A DNA stretch of 39,508 nt. Origin: an uncultured Muribaculaceae bacterium. GTDB taxonomy: Bacteria > Bacteroidota > Bacteroidia > Bacteroidales > Muribaculaceae. Where the stretch lies: positions 1 to 39,508 of the forward strand of contig CAKUAR010000019.1 of the NCBI GenBank assembly GCA_934636465.1, written 5' to 3'. Below the pieces are notes generated by a model. That model worked only from the letters and a program-made list of their open reading frames with translations. It was not told where the DNA came from and did not search any database. How positions within the stretch are numbered: the first letter of the stretch is position 1; each line of letters begins with the position of its first letter. The translations under genes were made by a program, and so were the position numbers. This document shows positions 25,628 through 34,185 of this stretch, piece after piece.

Positions 25628-26542
25628 ATGGCAAACAAACTCCTAAGCAAATATCTGTGGATAGTGGACACCGTGCGCCGGCACGGCCGCATCACCTTGG
25701 CTCAGCTCAACCGTTTGTGGCTCGCCTCCGACTTGAGCGAGGGTTCGCCCATGATACGCCGCACGTTCTATAATTGCCGCCAGGGCATAGAAAAGACGCT
25801 CCACATAAGCATAGAGCGCGACCCCGGCACTTATGAGTATTACATTGACACCGACAGCGACTCATCTGCCAAGATGCAGCAGTGGCTCATGGACTCAATG
25901 GCGCTGAGCAGCATGCTCAGGGAGTCGTCGGCTGTGAGCGGCCGCATAGTGCTTGAGCGCGTGCCGTCGTCCAACGAGTTTTTGTCGCTCATCATTCAGG
26001 GCATGCAGCAGCAGCGGCGTGTGAGGTTCATGTATAAGTCATATAGCGAGGTCACGCCCAAGGAGAAGCTGCTGGAGCCTTATTTCGTCAAGATATTCAA
26101 GCAGCTGTGGTATGTGGTGGGCTTCAATGTGGCCGACAGCAAGATAAAGACCTACTCGCTCGACCGCATACGTAGCCTTGTGGTGACCGACGACAGCTTC
26201 GACATGCCTGCCACAATCACTCCATATTCCTATTTCAAAGACTGTTTTGGCATAGTGAACACCAGTTCGGAGCCACGCGAGGTGACTCTGCGCGTGAGCC
26301 GCTGGCTTGCCAACTATTTCAGGGCTCTGCCGCTTCACGACAGCCAGCTTGAGCAGATACACGGCGATTACTCGCTGTTTACCTACAAGCTAAAGGTGAC
26401 TGACGACTTTGTGCAAGAAATATTGCGCTATGGCGCCAACATAGAGGTGGTGACGCCCATAGAGCTGCGTGTGAGAGTGGTGGAGGAGCTGAAGAAGTCG
26501 CTTGCCAACTACGGCATAGCAGCCTCGGTCAAGGGGCAGTGA
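25628..26542 (+). CDS. WYL-domain transcriptional regulator
   Basis: A 304-residue regulator: N-terminal helix-turn-helix (~10-60, RHGRITLAQLNRLW through IRRTFYNCRQGIEK), central WYL domain (~118-190) containing the LWYVVGFN variant of the Trp-Tyr-Leu motif and YSLDRIRSL, and a C-terminal WCX-like extension (~215-300). WYL domains sense ligands, often nucleotides or nucleic acids. It lies 15 bases after the symporter gene, so it is likely in the namZ operon and may control it. It converges on the BspA-like gene with only a 7-base gap. Confidence 0.87.
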   Translation: MANKLLSKYLWIVDTVRRHGRITLAQLNRLWLASDLSEGSPMIRRTFYNCRQGIEKTLHISIERDPGTYEYYIDTDSDSSAKMQQWLMDSMALSSMLRESSAVSGRIVLERVPSSNEFLSLIIQGMQQQRRVRFMYKSYSEVTPKEKLLEPYFVKIFKQLWYVVGFNVADSKIKTYSLDRIRSLVVTDDSFDMPATITPYSYFKDCFGIVNTSSEPREVTLRVSRWLANYFRALPLHDSQLEQIHGDYSLFTYKLKVTDDFVQEILRYGANIEVVTPIELRVRVVEELKKSLANYGIAASVKGQ

Positions 26543-26549
26543 GTAGCCG

Positions 26550-28247
26550 TTAGTAGCCTGTGGGCAGATCGACGTCGGGGTTTATGTCGATGTCGCTAAA
26601 ATCTGTTTCCACAATCGGGCAGAAATTCTTATATTCACCCCATCGCTCGTCGCTGGCATAAGCACTCGACGCTCCTTTAGGCACATAGAGTGTGATGTGT
26701 GATACATTTAGATGATAAACCATAAATTCTACAGAGCTGCCCCAAAGAGTAGGCTCATAGGCAATGCCTACCATGGTGGGAGGAACTGGGTTTTTAACAT
26801 ATAGTTTCCGTAGGAGCCTTAGGCATGCGCTGCGGTATTCTCCAATATAGCTTGCAAAAGCCCCAGATCCAATTTTATTTACGCTTTCTCCTAATACAAT
26901 AGTTCTTAACGAGTCGCAACTGTAAAAGGCTTGCCCACCAATTGACGTCACGCTGTCGGGTATGATGACATACTGCAGTCTTTTGCAGCGGTAAAAAGCC
27001 TGGGTTGCAATGTGGCGCAAAGTGTTTGGAAAGGTTATAGATGACAGTTCCGTTTCATAAAAAGCTTCAGGACCTATTGAAACGACTTTATAGGTAGTGC
27101 CATTATGCTGCACATAGCTTGGCACGTCAACGTGGCCTATAATGGAGTCAGAATTATAGCCTGTAACCTCACAGGTTTTGTCGGCTTCTGAATACACTGT
27201 GAAATTAAGAATACCCTCGCTGAACTGCTCGTCGGGCGGCGACAAGAACTCCTTTTCCCTGATTCTGACAAAGTTTTTCCAGCCTGGGGCGTTTCTGTAG
27301 GCTTCGAGTGAGCCTTTAGGCACATTCAGTATTGTGCTGCAAGACACGTTGCCAGTGAAAGTGTCGTCGTTGAACGAAAACGGAGGGTTTGCCGTCTGCA
27401 TGAATATTTGTTGTAAAGACATAGTGTTGACCAAGATGGTGCCCACTTCAGTCAAGCTGCGAGGAAGCACCAAGTTATAAATGTCACGGCCCCCAACTTC
27501 TCTATCGGTGTAGAGACTGTTGAGACTATCTAATTTGTATATGTTGTCGGGCAGTACAAGAAGTTTTGATGAGAGAGACCTGTTGCCTTTGAATTTGAAC
27601 GATGAAACGGTGTGTAGTGTGCCCTTGATGGGCACGGCCTTTGGAATAAAGACGCAATTACTGTTGTATTTTTCAATGAGCGCACATGAATAAGGGCCAG
27701 TAGAGGCAAAAAGCATATTGCTGGCATATACGGTATCTACTTTTTCTACATTTTCCACGAGGTTAAACCGTCGCCAGATGCTGTTGTTTTGGTAGTTGCT
27801 TAGGCACCCTTTTGGAACATACGCAGTGACGTTGCCCTTTGTTAACGAGGCATTAGTGAAGGCATAAACCGACGTTATGGGGGGAGTGGTGCGATTAATG
27901 TAGATGCGTGGTATGTAATTTTTAACAGCCAAGGCATCATCGTCAAGCCTGCCGATTGATGATGGAATTGTGATTTTGCTTATGGCGCAGTTGTCAAACG
28001 CTCCGCTGCCTATAGCAATCACAGAATATGACACTCCATTGCTGGTAACGGTGGCAGGTATTGTAACGTCGGAGCCACATTCGCCTTCGCTGCCTGCAGG
28101 CCTCTGTGTTAATTCGCAGGTTTTTTCGTCGGCCGACAGAATTTTGTAGTAGAGCCCGTCTTGCGAGAAGTCTTGGCTCTGTGCTGTTGCAGCAAGCAAA
28201 ACGAATAACGCCAATAGCCAACCTCTATTTATCGTTTTATTATTCAT
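26550..28247 (-). CDS. BspA-like leucine-rich repeat surface protein
   Basis: A 565-residue secreted protein with a signal peptide (1-24, ALFVLLAATAQSQ). It is built of LRR_5 (BspA/TpLRR) repeats, for example VIAIGSGAFDNCAISKITIPSS, then LSSITFPNTLRHIATQAFYRC and LQYVIIPDSVTSIGGQAFYSC, in two blocks each opened by a Tyr/Val strand module (YYKILSADEKTCELT; FTVYSEADKTCEVT). Relatives bind host proteins or other bacteria. It ends at DVDLPTGY without the C-terminal sorting-like domain seen in the neighbouring paralogue. The region is visibly AT-richer than the flanking housekeeping genes. No consensus promoter was found in the 147 bases upstream. Confidence 0.87.
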   Translation of the reverse strand: MNNKTINRGWLLALFVLLAATAQSQDFSQDGLYYKILSADEKTCELTQRPAGSEGECGSDVTIPATVTSNGVSYSVIAIGSGAFDNCAISKITIPSSIGRLDDDALAVKNYIPRIYINRTTPPITSVYAFTNASLTKGNVTAYVPKGCLSNYQNNSIWRRFNLVENVEKVDTVYASNMLFASTGPYSCALIEKYNSNCVFIPKAVPIKGTLHTVSSFKFKGNRSLSSKLLVLPDNIYKLDSLNSLYTDREVGGRDIYNLVLPRSLTEVGTILVNTMSLQQIFMQTANPPFSFNDDTFTGNVSCSTILNVPKGSLEAYRNAPGWKNFVRIREKEFLSPPDEQFSEGILNFTVYSEADKTCEVTGYNSDSIIGHVDVPSYVQHNGTTYKVVSIGPEAFYETELSSITFPNTLRHIATQAFYRCKRLQYVIIPDSVTSIGGQAFYSCDSLRTIVLGESVNKIGSGAFASYIGEYRSACLRLLRKLYVKNPVPPTMVGIAYEPTLWGSSVEFMVYHLNVSHITLYVPKGASSAYASDERWGEYKNFCPIVETDFSDIDINPDVDLPTGY

Positions 28248-28394
28248 AATCAGATATTATTTTGTCGGAAACATTAGAATGAAAAACTTGGTTTTACATT
28301 TGCTTTTAAGAAATCAACGATGTCGGTGTTTTGTATGTTAACTCATATTTTTTTTTCGTCGTCGTTCATAATGATATGTTTGGTTTTGTGTTAA

Positions 28395-29621
28395 TTAAAA
28401 AGTTATTTTAGCTGAGTCTCCGGCGATTCGCACCACATAGATGCCGCGTTGCGGAAGCTTGATGTGCCTGCTGCGGCCGCTATACACGAGCTGCCCCAGG
28501 GAGTTGAACACTTCGATGTCGGCATTGAAATTGCCTGTCACCGAGAGTGTGCCATCGTTGACGGCAAGTGTGACTTTGTGATTGGTGAAAAAGTTTTGCT
28601 CCACACTGCAAATCATTTTGTTGAAGAAAGGGCTCCAATTATAACCCGAGTATAAGTATGCCCCTTTCATTTCGGGGGGCACAACCACCACTTTACATTC
28701 GTCGGGGTTAAAAGGCAGGGTTGGGTCGTCGAGCAAAAATGACGGATTCATGCAGTAGTCAGAGAAAATGGTGTCGATGTCCATTTTATATTCCTTGTCG
28801 CCCTTGGTGACAGAGACAAACGCGCCGGCATTGAATATGCGTGTGTTGCGGCCTATGTGAATATTTTTAAGCCCTGTGCAGCCTGCAAAGGCATAGCTGC
28901 CAACCGACCGCGTGTTGTCGGGTATGCGCAGGTCGCCTGCCAGTCCGCTACAGAAAAAGGCACTGTCGCCTATGTTGCACAGTGTGACCGGCAGTGTGAC
29001 TGAGGTGAGCTGGCTGTAGCCCGAGAAAGCGTTGTCGTCAATATCGACCACATAATAGGGTATGCCGTTGTGCTCCACTTCGCAAGGAATGGTGAGATGG
29101 CCAGAATAGGTGACGTCGTTGTTTCTGATGACACTGCATTTCTGCTCGTGCTCCGACATCACTCTGAATTTTAAGTCACCAGATGTGAATTCCTCGTCGG
29201 GTTTCTCGTCGGCGGAAAAATCACGTTCCCTTATTCGTCCAAACACTTGCCAACACCTGTCTTTCTCATAGTTTTTGGCACAGCCGATGGGCACGTTGAG
29301 CACCATTTTGCTTGTGAGGTTGGTGCGATAAAAATAAGGATAGTTGTCGTCGTACACTGCGTATTTATAAGGCGATGGCGACCTGGCATAGACGCGCCTC
29401 AAGTTGGGCTTAAAGTTGAATAAATCCTTCAAATCGTATTGTTCTTCGGGGATTACAATCATTTCAAGGTCATTTTGTCCATTAAACACCCAGGAGGCAA
29501 CGCTCTTGACTGACTTTGGGAAAACCACTGACGTGAGCTTGACATTTGAGAAGACAAAATCATTAATGTACTTGTTTTCATTGCTCTGGCGGTTAGATGT
29601 TTTATTTGGCAAAAATAGCAT
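28395..29621 (-). pseudogene. BspA-like LRR protein with C-terminal sorting domain, 5'-truncated (probable pseudogene)
   Basis: The body is clearly homologous to the gene downstream: matching FGRIRERDFSADEKPDEEF, the LKFRVMSEHEQKCSV module, and LRR_5 repeats such as LTSVTLPVTLCNIGDSAFFCSG. It ends in a sorting-like beta domain (IEVFNSLGQLVYSGR... GIYVVRIAG) typical of secreted Bacteroidota proteins, yet it has no signal peptide. The in-frame ATG at 29621 lies upstream of the predicted transcription start. The ATG properly placed after the promoter (29581, MKTSTLMILSS) is in another frame that stops at 29459. I infer a deletion that removed the signal peptide and roughly 200 N-terminal residues and shifted the frame. 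The frame itself remains open to 29912, but that part crosses the frr terminator. Confidence 0.6.
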
Positions 29622-29640
29622 ATCACTTTGTGAATTGCAA
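29610..29640 (-). promoter_or_regulatory. Promoter upstream of the truncated LRR gene
   Basis: Minus strand: TTG (29640-29638), a 20-base spacer and TATTTTTG (29617-29610). Transcription should start near 29604, about 22 bases before the ATG at 29581. Confidence 0.7.
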
Positions 29641-29713
29641 TAGTTTGAGAAATAAAATCGCTGTTTTTGCTTTTTGCGGTTTGCCTGGTTAACTGTCTGG
29701 TGAAAAAAACAAT

Positions 29714-29749
29714 AAGCCGGGCTTCGGTCAGTGGGGTGAAGCCCGGCTT
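29714..29749 (-). terminator. Rho-independent terminator of frr
   Basis: Perfect 12-base arms (29714-29725 and 29738-29749, core AAGCCGGGCTTC) around a 12-base loop, followed on the minus strand by ATTGTTTTTTTC. It lies 56 bases past the frr stop codon, the clearest terminator in the window. Confidence 0.9.
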
Positions 29750-29805
29750 GGTGTGGTGCTGGCGGCGCATGGCGTGTGCCGCGGCGTTTTCCTTTTTGTT
29801 TCTTT

Positions 29806-30366
29806 TCAGACGGTGAGAATCTCTTTTTCCTTGGCAGCGAATATCTCGTCGATTTTCTTGAGATATTTGTCATGGATTTTTTGCATTGACTCTTCGGCGT
29901 CTTTCTCCACATCTTCGCTCATGCCGTCTTTAACGGCTTTCTTGAGTCCCTCTATGGCTTCGCGGCGGGCGTTGCGCACGCTCACCTTTGCTTTCTCGGC
30001 CTCGCCCTTGGCTTCTTTCACGAGTGCCTTGCGGCGGTCCTCGGTGAGCGGGGGGAAGTTGAGGCGTATCACCTCGCCGTTGTTTTCGGGAGTGATGCCG
30101 ATGTTGGAGTCGAGAATGGCTTTTTCCACAGCCTTGAACATGCCTTTGTCCCAGGGAGTGATGGCTATGGTGCGTGCGTCGGGAGTGTTGACGTTGGCAA
30201 CTTGGCTCACCGGCACTTTGCTGCCATAGTAGTCAACTTTCACTACGTCGAGAATGCTGACGTTGGCTTTGCCGGCACGCAGGTGCGACAACACGTCTTC
30301 CAGGAACAACACGGCGTCGTTCATCTTTTTCTCGGCGGGATTGAGATATGATTTTACGTCATTCAT
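29806..30366 (-). CDS. frr: Ribosome recycling factor
   Basis: A 186-residue protein, standard RRF length, from the ATG at 30366; the open frame upstream of it crosses the promoter. Motifs include [69 protein letters not shown] and the C-terminal helical arm. RRF with EF-G splits post-termination ribosomes and is essential. It has its own near-perfect promoter and a strong terminator, so it is a single-gene unit. Confidence 0.97.
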   Translation of the reverse strand: MNDVKSYLNPAEKKMNDAVLFLEDVLSHLRAGKANVSILDVVKVDYYGSKVPVSQVANVNTPDARTIAITPWDKGMFKAVEKAILDSNIGITPENNGEVIRLNFPPLTEDRRKALVKEAKGEAEKAKVSVRNARREAIEGLKKAVKDGMSEDVEKDAEESMQKIHDKYLKKIDEIFAAKEKEILTV

Positions 30367-30402
30367 AACTGTTGGGTGTGTGTATAATTGTTTGTTTTGG
30401 TT

Positions 30403-30433
30403 CAAAAATACGCAAAAATGCTTGAAGTGCAAA
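30403..30433 (-). promoter_or_regulatory. Promoter of frr
   Basis: Minus strand: TTTG (30433-30430), a 19-base spacer and TATTTTTG (30410-30403), matching both Bacteroidota elements exactly; 36 bases to the ATG. Confidence 0.8.
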
Positions 30434-30528
30434 GCATGTGGTTATTTTTTATTACTTTTCTGCTTTTCTCATTGTCTTTTTATTGTTTAGAGTTTTGTTG
30501 AAATGGGTTGTGTCTGTTGGTTGGCGCG

Positions 30529-31749
30529 TTAAACGTAGTGCAGGGTGGTCCACTTGTCGGGGGTGACGGCGGCGGCCGCCGAGCGCAGGTCGTCGATGGT
30601 GATGGTTTGTATGCGTTCTATGGCTGCCTGCAGGGGCATAACGGTGTTTTGGTAGAGGAAGCTCTTGGCTGCGCTCATCACGCACGACTCCGAGTTGTCC
30701 GACGCCACGAGCATCTGGCCGCATAGTTGCTTTTTGGCGGCGGCGAGCTGTGTGGGGGTGAGGCCGTGGTCAGCAAGCTCTGCCACGGTGCGCGCTATGA
30801 TTTTGAGGCTTGTGCCGACGTTGGCTTTGTCGCACCCGAAGTAGATTTCGAGCAAGCCGCAGTCGGTGAGCGGCACGAGCGACGACTCCACGGTGTAGAC
30901 GAGCCCCCGGCGCTCGCGCATGCGCACATTGAGCAGCGAGTTCATGCCAGGGCCGGCAAGCACGTTGTTGAGCAGCGACAAGGCAAATCGCTGGTCGCTG
31001 AACATGCTGGTGGTGCGTGCGCCCACTATTGTGTGGGCCTGGTGTGAGCCTATGCTCACGGTTTGCACTGCCGGCTTCACGGCTGGCGGTGTGGCACGGC
31101 GGCGGTGCGGCTCGCCTTGCGGCATGGCCGAGAAATATCGCTCAACGAGGCGAAACGTCTTGCTTGGCGCGGTGGGGGCGGCGACGAAGAAAATCATGTT
31201 GTCGGGCACGTAGAATGTGCGCAGCCAGCGCAGGCAGTCGGCTTGCGTGAGGCGGCGCAGGTCGCGCTCCACGCCGAGAATGTTGTGCCCCAGCTCATTG
31301 CCGGCAAAGATTATGTCGTCGAAGTCGTCGAATATGGCGTCGGCAGGCGAGTCGCGGTAGGACTGGGCTTCTTCGAGCACCACGTCGAGCTCACGCTGCA
31401 GCTCGTGGGGCGGAAAGATGGAACACTGCACGAGGTCGGCAAGCAGCTCCACGGCGCGCTGCAGGCTTTGCTCCGGAAACACGGAGTAGAGCACGGTTGA
31501 CTCCTTGGTGGTGTAGGCGTTGAGCTCGCCGCCCACTTTCTCCATGCGGTTGAGTATGTGCCATGCCTTGCGGTGGGTGGTGCCCTTGAAGATAGTGTGT
31601 TCCACAAAGTGCGCCAGCCCAAACTGGCCTCTGGCTTCGTCGCGGCTCCCGGCATTGACTGCCACTCCGCACCAGCCCACGTGCGATGTGGTGGTGATGT
31701 GGAGCACTCGCAATCCGTTTGGGAGCCTGTGTGTTTTGATTTCGCTCAT
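30529..31749 (-). CDS. M16 family zinc peptidase (pitrilysin/MPP-like)
   Basis: A 406-residue single-unit M16 metallopeptidase. The inverted zinc motif HFVEH (H47, E50, H51) is intact, with the downstream glutamate region VVLEEAQ near residue 125 supplying the third ligand. The C-terminal inactive half has the R/Y pair in RERRGLVYTVES typical of M16B. There is no signal peptide, so it is probably cytoplasmic or periplasm-facing by another route; substrates are peptides, identity unknown. It follows the S24 repressor gene by 39 bases on the same strand and may be co-transcribed. Confidence 0.92.
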   Translation of the reverse strand: MSEIKTHRLPNGLRVLHITTTSHVGWCGVAVNAGSRDEARGQFGLAHFVEHTIFKGTTHRKAWHILNRMEKVGGELNAYTTKESTVLYSVFPEQSLQRAVELLADLVQCSIFPPHELQRELDVVLEEAQSYRDSPADAIFDDFDDIIFAGNELGHNILGVERDLRRLTQADCLRWLRTFYVPDNMIFFVAAPTAPSKTFRLVERYFSAMPQGEPHRRRATPPAVKPAVQTVSIGSHQAHTIVGARTTSMFSDQRFALSLLNNVLAGPGMNSLLNVRMRERRGLVYTVESSLVPLTDCGLLEIYFGCDKANVGTSLKIIARTVAELADHGLTPTQLAAAKKQLCGQMLVASDNSESCVMSAAKSFLYQNTVMPLQAAIERIQTITIDDLRSAAAAVTPDKWTTLHYV

Positions 31750-31788
31750 TGTGTTGGCTGTTCGTTTGTTTTGAGGGTGGGGCGTGGG

Positions 31789-32469
31789 TTACATGCGCGT
31801 GTCAACGTGCAAGATGTTTTGCACAAACATCAGTTCGCGTATGTCGCTGCGCGGCACCTCTATGTCGTCGTAATTTGGGTTCTCGCTGCGCAAAATCACC
31901 AGCTGGGGGTCGGTGTGGCGGCGTATGTATTTGACCATGCGGTAGTCGTCGAGCAGCACCACATAGATTTGCCCCCAGTAGATTTGGCGCGTGTTTGAGA
32001 GTTCGCGCACGGCTATGTAGTCGCCGTTTCTGATTACGGGGCTCATGCTGTCGCCGCTCACCTTCACTATGCGGCAGTTGCTGCTCACCACGTCGGGCAG
32101 ATTGACAGAGCCGATTATCTGGTCGTCGGTGAACAGACGCGCACGCGGCATAGTGCCGGCGGTCACGTCGATGTCATAGACTGGGGTGCCCTTGAACTCC
32201 TGCAACTCGGCCGGAATCACGTGGAGCGACGTGGCAGCCGGCTGCGCCTTGGCAAACGGCAGGTCGTTGCCAGTGGTGAGCCACTCCTTCGACACGCCGA
32301 GGTTGATGGCAATTTTGTTGACCAGCGAGTCGCTGATGGGCAATTTCTGGTTCAGATACTTCGACAGATTCGACGGGTCGATGTCTATCTTTTGTGCGAA
32401 TTCCACTTGGCGGTAGCGCAGCTCTTTCATGAGATATTTGATGCGCTCTATGATGTCATTTTCGGCCAT
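31789..32469 (-). CDS. XRE-type HTH repressor with S24/LexA autocleavage domain
   Basis: A 226-residue regulator. The N-terminal helix-turn-helix (~5-65) includes QVEFAQKIDIDPSNLSKYLN. The C-terminal S24 peptidase domain has the catalytic serine S141 (GDSMSP) and lysine K180 (MVKYIRR), and a candidate Ala-Gly cleavage site at A104-G105 (VTAGTM), 36 residues before the serine as in LexA. It should therefore lose DNA binding on RecA-type or stress-induced cleavage. No phage genes surround it, so it looks like a resident regulator rather than a prophage repressor. Its promoter contains an inverted repeat and is divergent from the secreted protein gene at 32635. Confidence 0.9.
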   Translation of the reverse strand: MAENDIIERIKYLMKELRYRQVEFAQKIDIDPSNLSKYLNQKLPISDSLVNKIAINLGVSKEWLTTGNDLPFAKAQPAATSLHVIPAELQEFKGTPVYDIDVTAGTMPRARLFTDDQIIGSVNLPDVVSSNCRIVKVSGDSMSPVIRNGDYIAVRELSNTRQIYWGQIYVVLLDDYRMVKYIRRHTDPQLVILRSENPNYDDIEVPRSDIRELMFVQNILHVDTRM

Positions 32470-32537
32470 AAAAATTTAGGGTTAAGAGTTAAAAAGTTGA
32501 GATTCCATTTTTAGAGTGACGTGACACATAATTATTG

Positions 32538-32545
32538 CAAAATTA
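32538..32545 (-). promoter_or_regulatory. -7 promoter element of the S24 repressor gene
   Basis: Minus-strand TAATTTTG followed by CA, an exact TAnnTTTG match, with TTTG about 22 bases upstream. The leader to the ATG is about 60 bases. Confidence 0.65.
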
Positions 32546-32558
32546 CACAATTTTTGTG
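32546..32558. promoter_or_regulatory. Inverted repeat inside the S24 promoter, candidate operator
   Basis: CACAA, three bases, TTGTG, immediately upstream of the -7 element and inside the -33/-7 spacer. A repressor dimer bound here would block the promoter, which fits autoregulation by the S24 protein. Binding is inferred. Confidence 0.4.
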
Positions 32559-32614
32559 GTAAAATACCAAAAAATATAGTGCGTTTGGCAAGAATTGTTT
32601 GGGTAAAAAAGATG

Positions 32615-32622
32615 TATCTTTG
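32615..32622 (+). promoter_or_regulatory. -7 promoter element of the secreted protein gene
   Basis: TATCTTTG followed by CA, an exact TAnnTTTG match, with TTG 17 bases upstream (32595-32597) and the ATG 12 bases downstream. The very short leader is usual in this window. Confidence 0.65.
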
Positions 32623-32634
32623 CAGGTGAAGAAT

Positions 32635-33963
32635 ATGACCAAGAAACTGAGGCTCGACATATCGCGTGTGGCGACTGCGCTGGCGGCTGTGTGCTGCCTG
32701 ACGGCTTCTGCCGGCATAAGGGTTTATGCCGACAAGTTTGTGATTGCGCCTGGCGAAACCAGGGAGCTGACGCTCAACATGGAGTGTGACTCGGTGTGCT
32801 ACCGCGGTTTCCAGATAGATATGGCTCTGCCGGAGGGCTTGGCTGTGGTGCCTGCCGATTCGGTGACACCGCTGTTTGTGACCGACACGGCACGGGTTGG
32901 CTCAAGCCACAAGATAGTGGTCGGTGAGCTTGGTCAGGGCCGTTATCGCATGGTGGGCTACTCGCCAGCAAATGCTAAGCTGGGCGGAACGGCCGGGGCT
33001 TTTCTGCACTTTTGGGTGAGGGCGGCCGACCGCGCTTTCGACGACGAGACGATAAGCGTGAGCGCAATAGGCTTTGCCAACACGGCGAACGTGACGGAGC
33101 ACGCCGCCGACGCCACCATGCCGGCTGTGTATGCCAACAGGCTTGAAAAGGTGCTTGCCAGCGGCACCGACGGTCATGAATATGCTGTGGCCGACACGCT
33201 TGCAGTGGGCGGCTACACCGGCAAAGGCTATGCTTTTGTGACCGACGGTGGCGGTCGATGGCTTAAAGTGGACTTGACCGACGGTGGCTTGAAGCAGTTT
33301 GTGGATTTGCAGACCATAGCACCTAACACCTTGATGGGCGCAATGACCGGTAGCGGCGTTAACCCCACGCTGACGCTCACGGCGGAGCCTGTGGCGTCGG
33401 GCACGGCAAAAGAGGTGGCACTGCGCACGCTGCACTTGGGCGACATGGACGACGGACAGAAGTTTGACGCCGCGCCCAATGAGGTGCTTAATGTGGCTGG
33501 CTACTATGTGGAGAGCGCTGACGGCAATCGTCTGTGCCAGTATGAGCAAACGAGTCTGCGCAAGGGCGTGAGCCTTGCGGTGGCCAAGGACTGGTGCAAC
33601 AATGGTGGTGACCTGGTAGATGGCGCGTCGTACACGCTTCCGGTGGTGGCGCAAATCAGAAATGCGTGGGTCAGCGACAGCGACACCATTGCCAATGCCG
33701 ACAATTACTATGAAAACTATGTGATTTATCCGCTTGAAGTGCCGGTGGTGACAGCGGTAGAGACGGTAGATGCAGCAGCTGCTGTGCAAGTGATTGGATT
33801 GCATGGGGCGATTGTGGTGCGTGGCGCTGGCGATGCCGATGTGACGGTGATTGACGCCGCCGGCCGCAAGGTGGCGGCTGGACGTGGCAGAGAGTTTGCC
33901 GTGAGCCGTGGCGTGTATGTGGTGCTTGTGGGCGGGAAAGCCTACAAAGTGGCGGCAAAATAG
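32635..33963 (+). CDS. Secreted protein with cohesin-like N-terminal domain and C-terminal sorting-like domain
   Basis: About 442 residues from the ATG at 32635. It has a signal peptide (~1-27, VATALAAVCCLTASA), then a cohesin/adhesin-type beta domain with the pattern IAPGETRELTLNME and YRGFQIDMALPEGLAVV (~30-160), a central part of unknown type, and a C-terminal domain resembling secretion sorting modules (VTVIDAAGRKVAAGR, GVYVVLVGGKAYKV). In Bacteroidota such proteins are exported to the surface. It reads away from the S24 repressor gene and might share its control. No enzymatic motif was seen; binding or structural function is a guess. Confidence 0.75.
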   Translation: MTKKLRLDISRVATALAAVCCLTASAGIRVYADKFVIAPGETRELTLNMECDSVCYRGFQIDMALPEGLAVVPADSVTPLFVTDTARVGSSHKIVVGELGQGRYRMVGYSPANAKLGGTAGAFLHFWVRAADRAFDDETISVSAIGFANTANVTEHAADATMPAVYANRLEKVLASGTDGHEYAVADTLAVGGYTGKGYAFVTDGGGRWLKVDLTDGGLKQFVDLQTIAPNTLMGAMTGSGVNPTLTLTAEPVASGTAKEVALRTLHLGDMDDGQKFDAAPNEVLNVAGYYVESADGNRLCQYEQTSLRKGVSLAVAKDWCNNGGDLVDGASYTLPVVAQIRNAWVSDSDTIANADNYYENYVIYPLEVPVVTAVETVDAAAAVQVIGLHGAIVVRGAGDADVTVIDAAGRKVAAGRGREFAVSRGVYVVLVGGKAYKVAAK

Positions 33964-34017
33964 TCGTTGAAAATTAAAAATTAGATATTTTTGTTGTTGT
34001 TTTGTGATAATTCGTTA

Positions 34018-34025
34018 TAAGTTTG
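34018..34025 (+). promoter_or_regulatory. -7 promoter element upstream of a small ORF
   Basis: TAAGTTTG, an exact TAnnTTTG match, with TTG 21 bases upstream (33994-33996) and an ATG 25 bases downstream at 34051. Confidence 0.55.
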
Positions 34026-34050
34026 CGGTTGTAACCAAAAATAACAAGTT

Positions 34051-34185
34051 ATGCGAATTAAAAAACTATTATTTGCTTCATTTATGCTTTTTGCGTTTGT
34101 GGCAAGGGGTGATAATGTGGGGATTACACCGCTGGCAGCGTGGCTATGGAGCGGAGCAGTGACAGCGCTTGACCCACGGAAGTGA
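34051..34185 (+). CDS. Small 44-residue ORF with signal peptide, possible gene remnant
   Basis: ATG 34051 to TGA 34185. The N terminus MRIKKLLFASFMLFAFVARG is a convincing Sec signal sequence, and a consensus-like promoter precedes it. After about 22 residues no mature domain follows: the frame runs antisense into the last 62 bases of mfd and stops. The likely explanation is the surviving 5' end of a deleted exported-protein gene; a genuine small secreted peptide is the alternative. Nothing is recognised in the remaining 22 residues. Confidence 0.45.
   Translation: MRIKKLLFASFMLFAFVARGDNVGITPLAAWLWSGAVTALDPRK

Noticed and set aside
29622..29912. N-terminal extension of the truncated LRR protein up to 29912
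   Set aside because: The extension crosses the frr terminator and the 3' end of frr and reads as a basic, low-complexity sequence without a signal peptide, so it is not coding.
31789..32469. Prophage built around the S24 repressor
   Set aside because: No integrase, structural or lysis genes and no attachment-site repeats were seen; the neighbours are an M16 peptidase, frr and a secreted protein.
32902..33804. A 300-codon minus-strand frame opposite the secreted protein gene
   Set aside because: The plus-strand frame has a promoter, signal peptide and domain pattern; the reverse frame has none of these.
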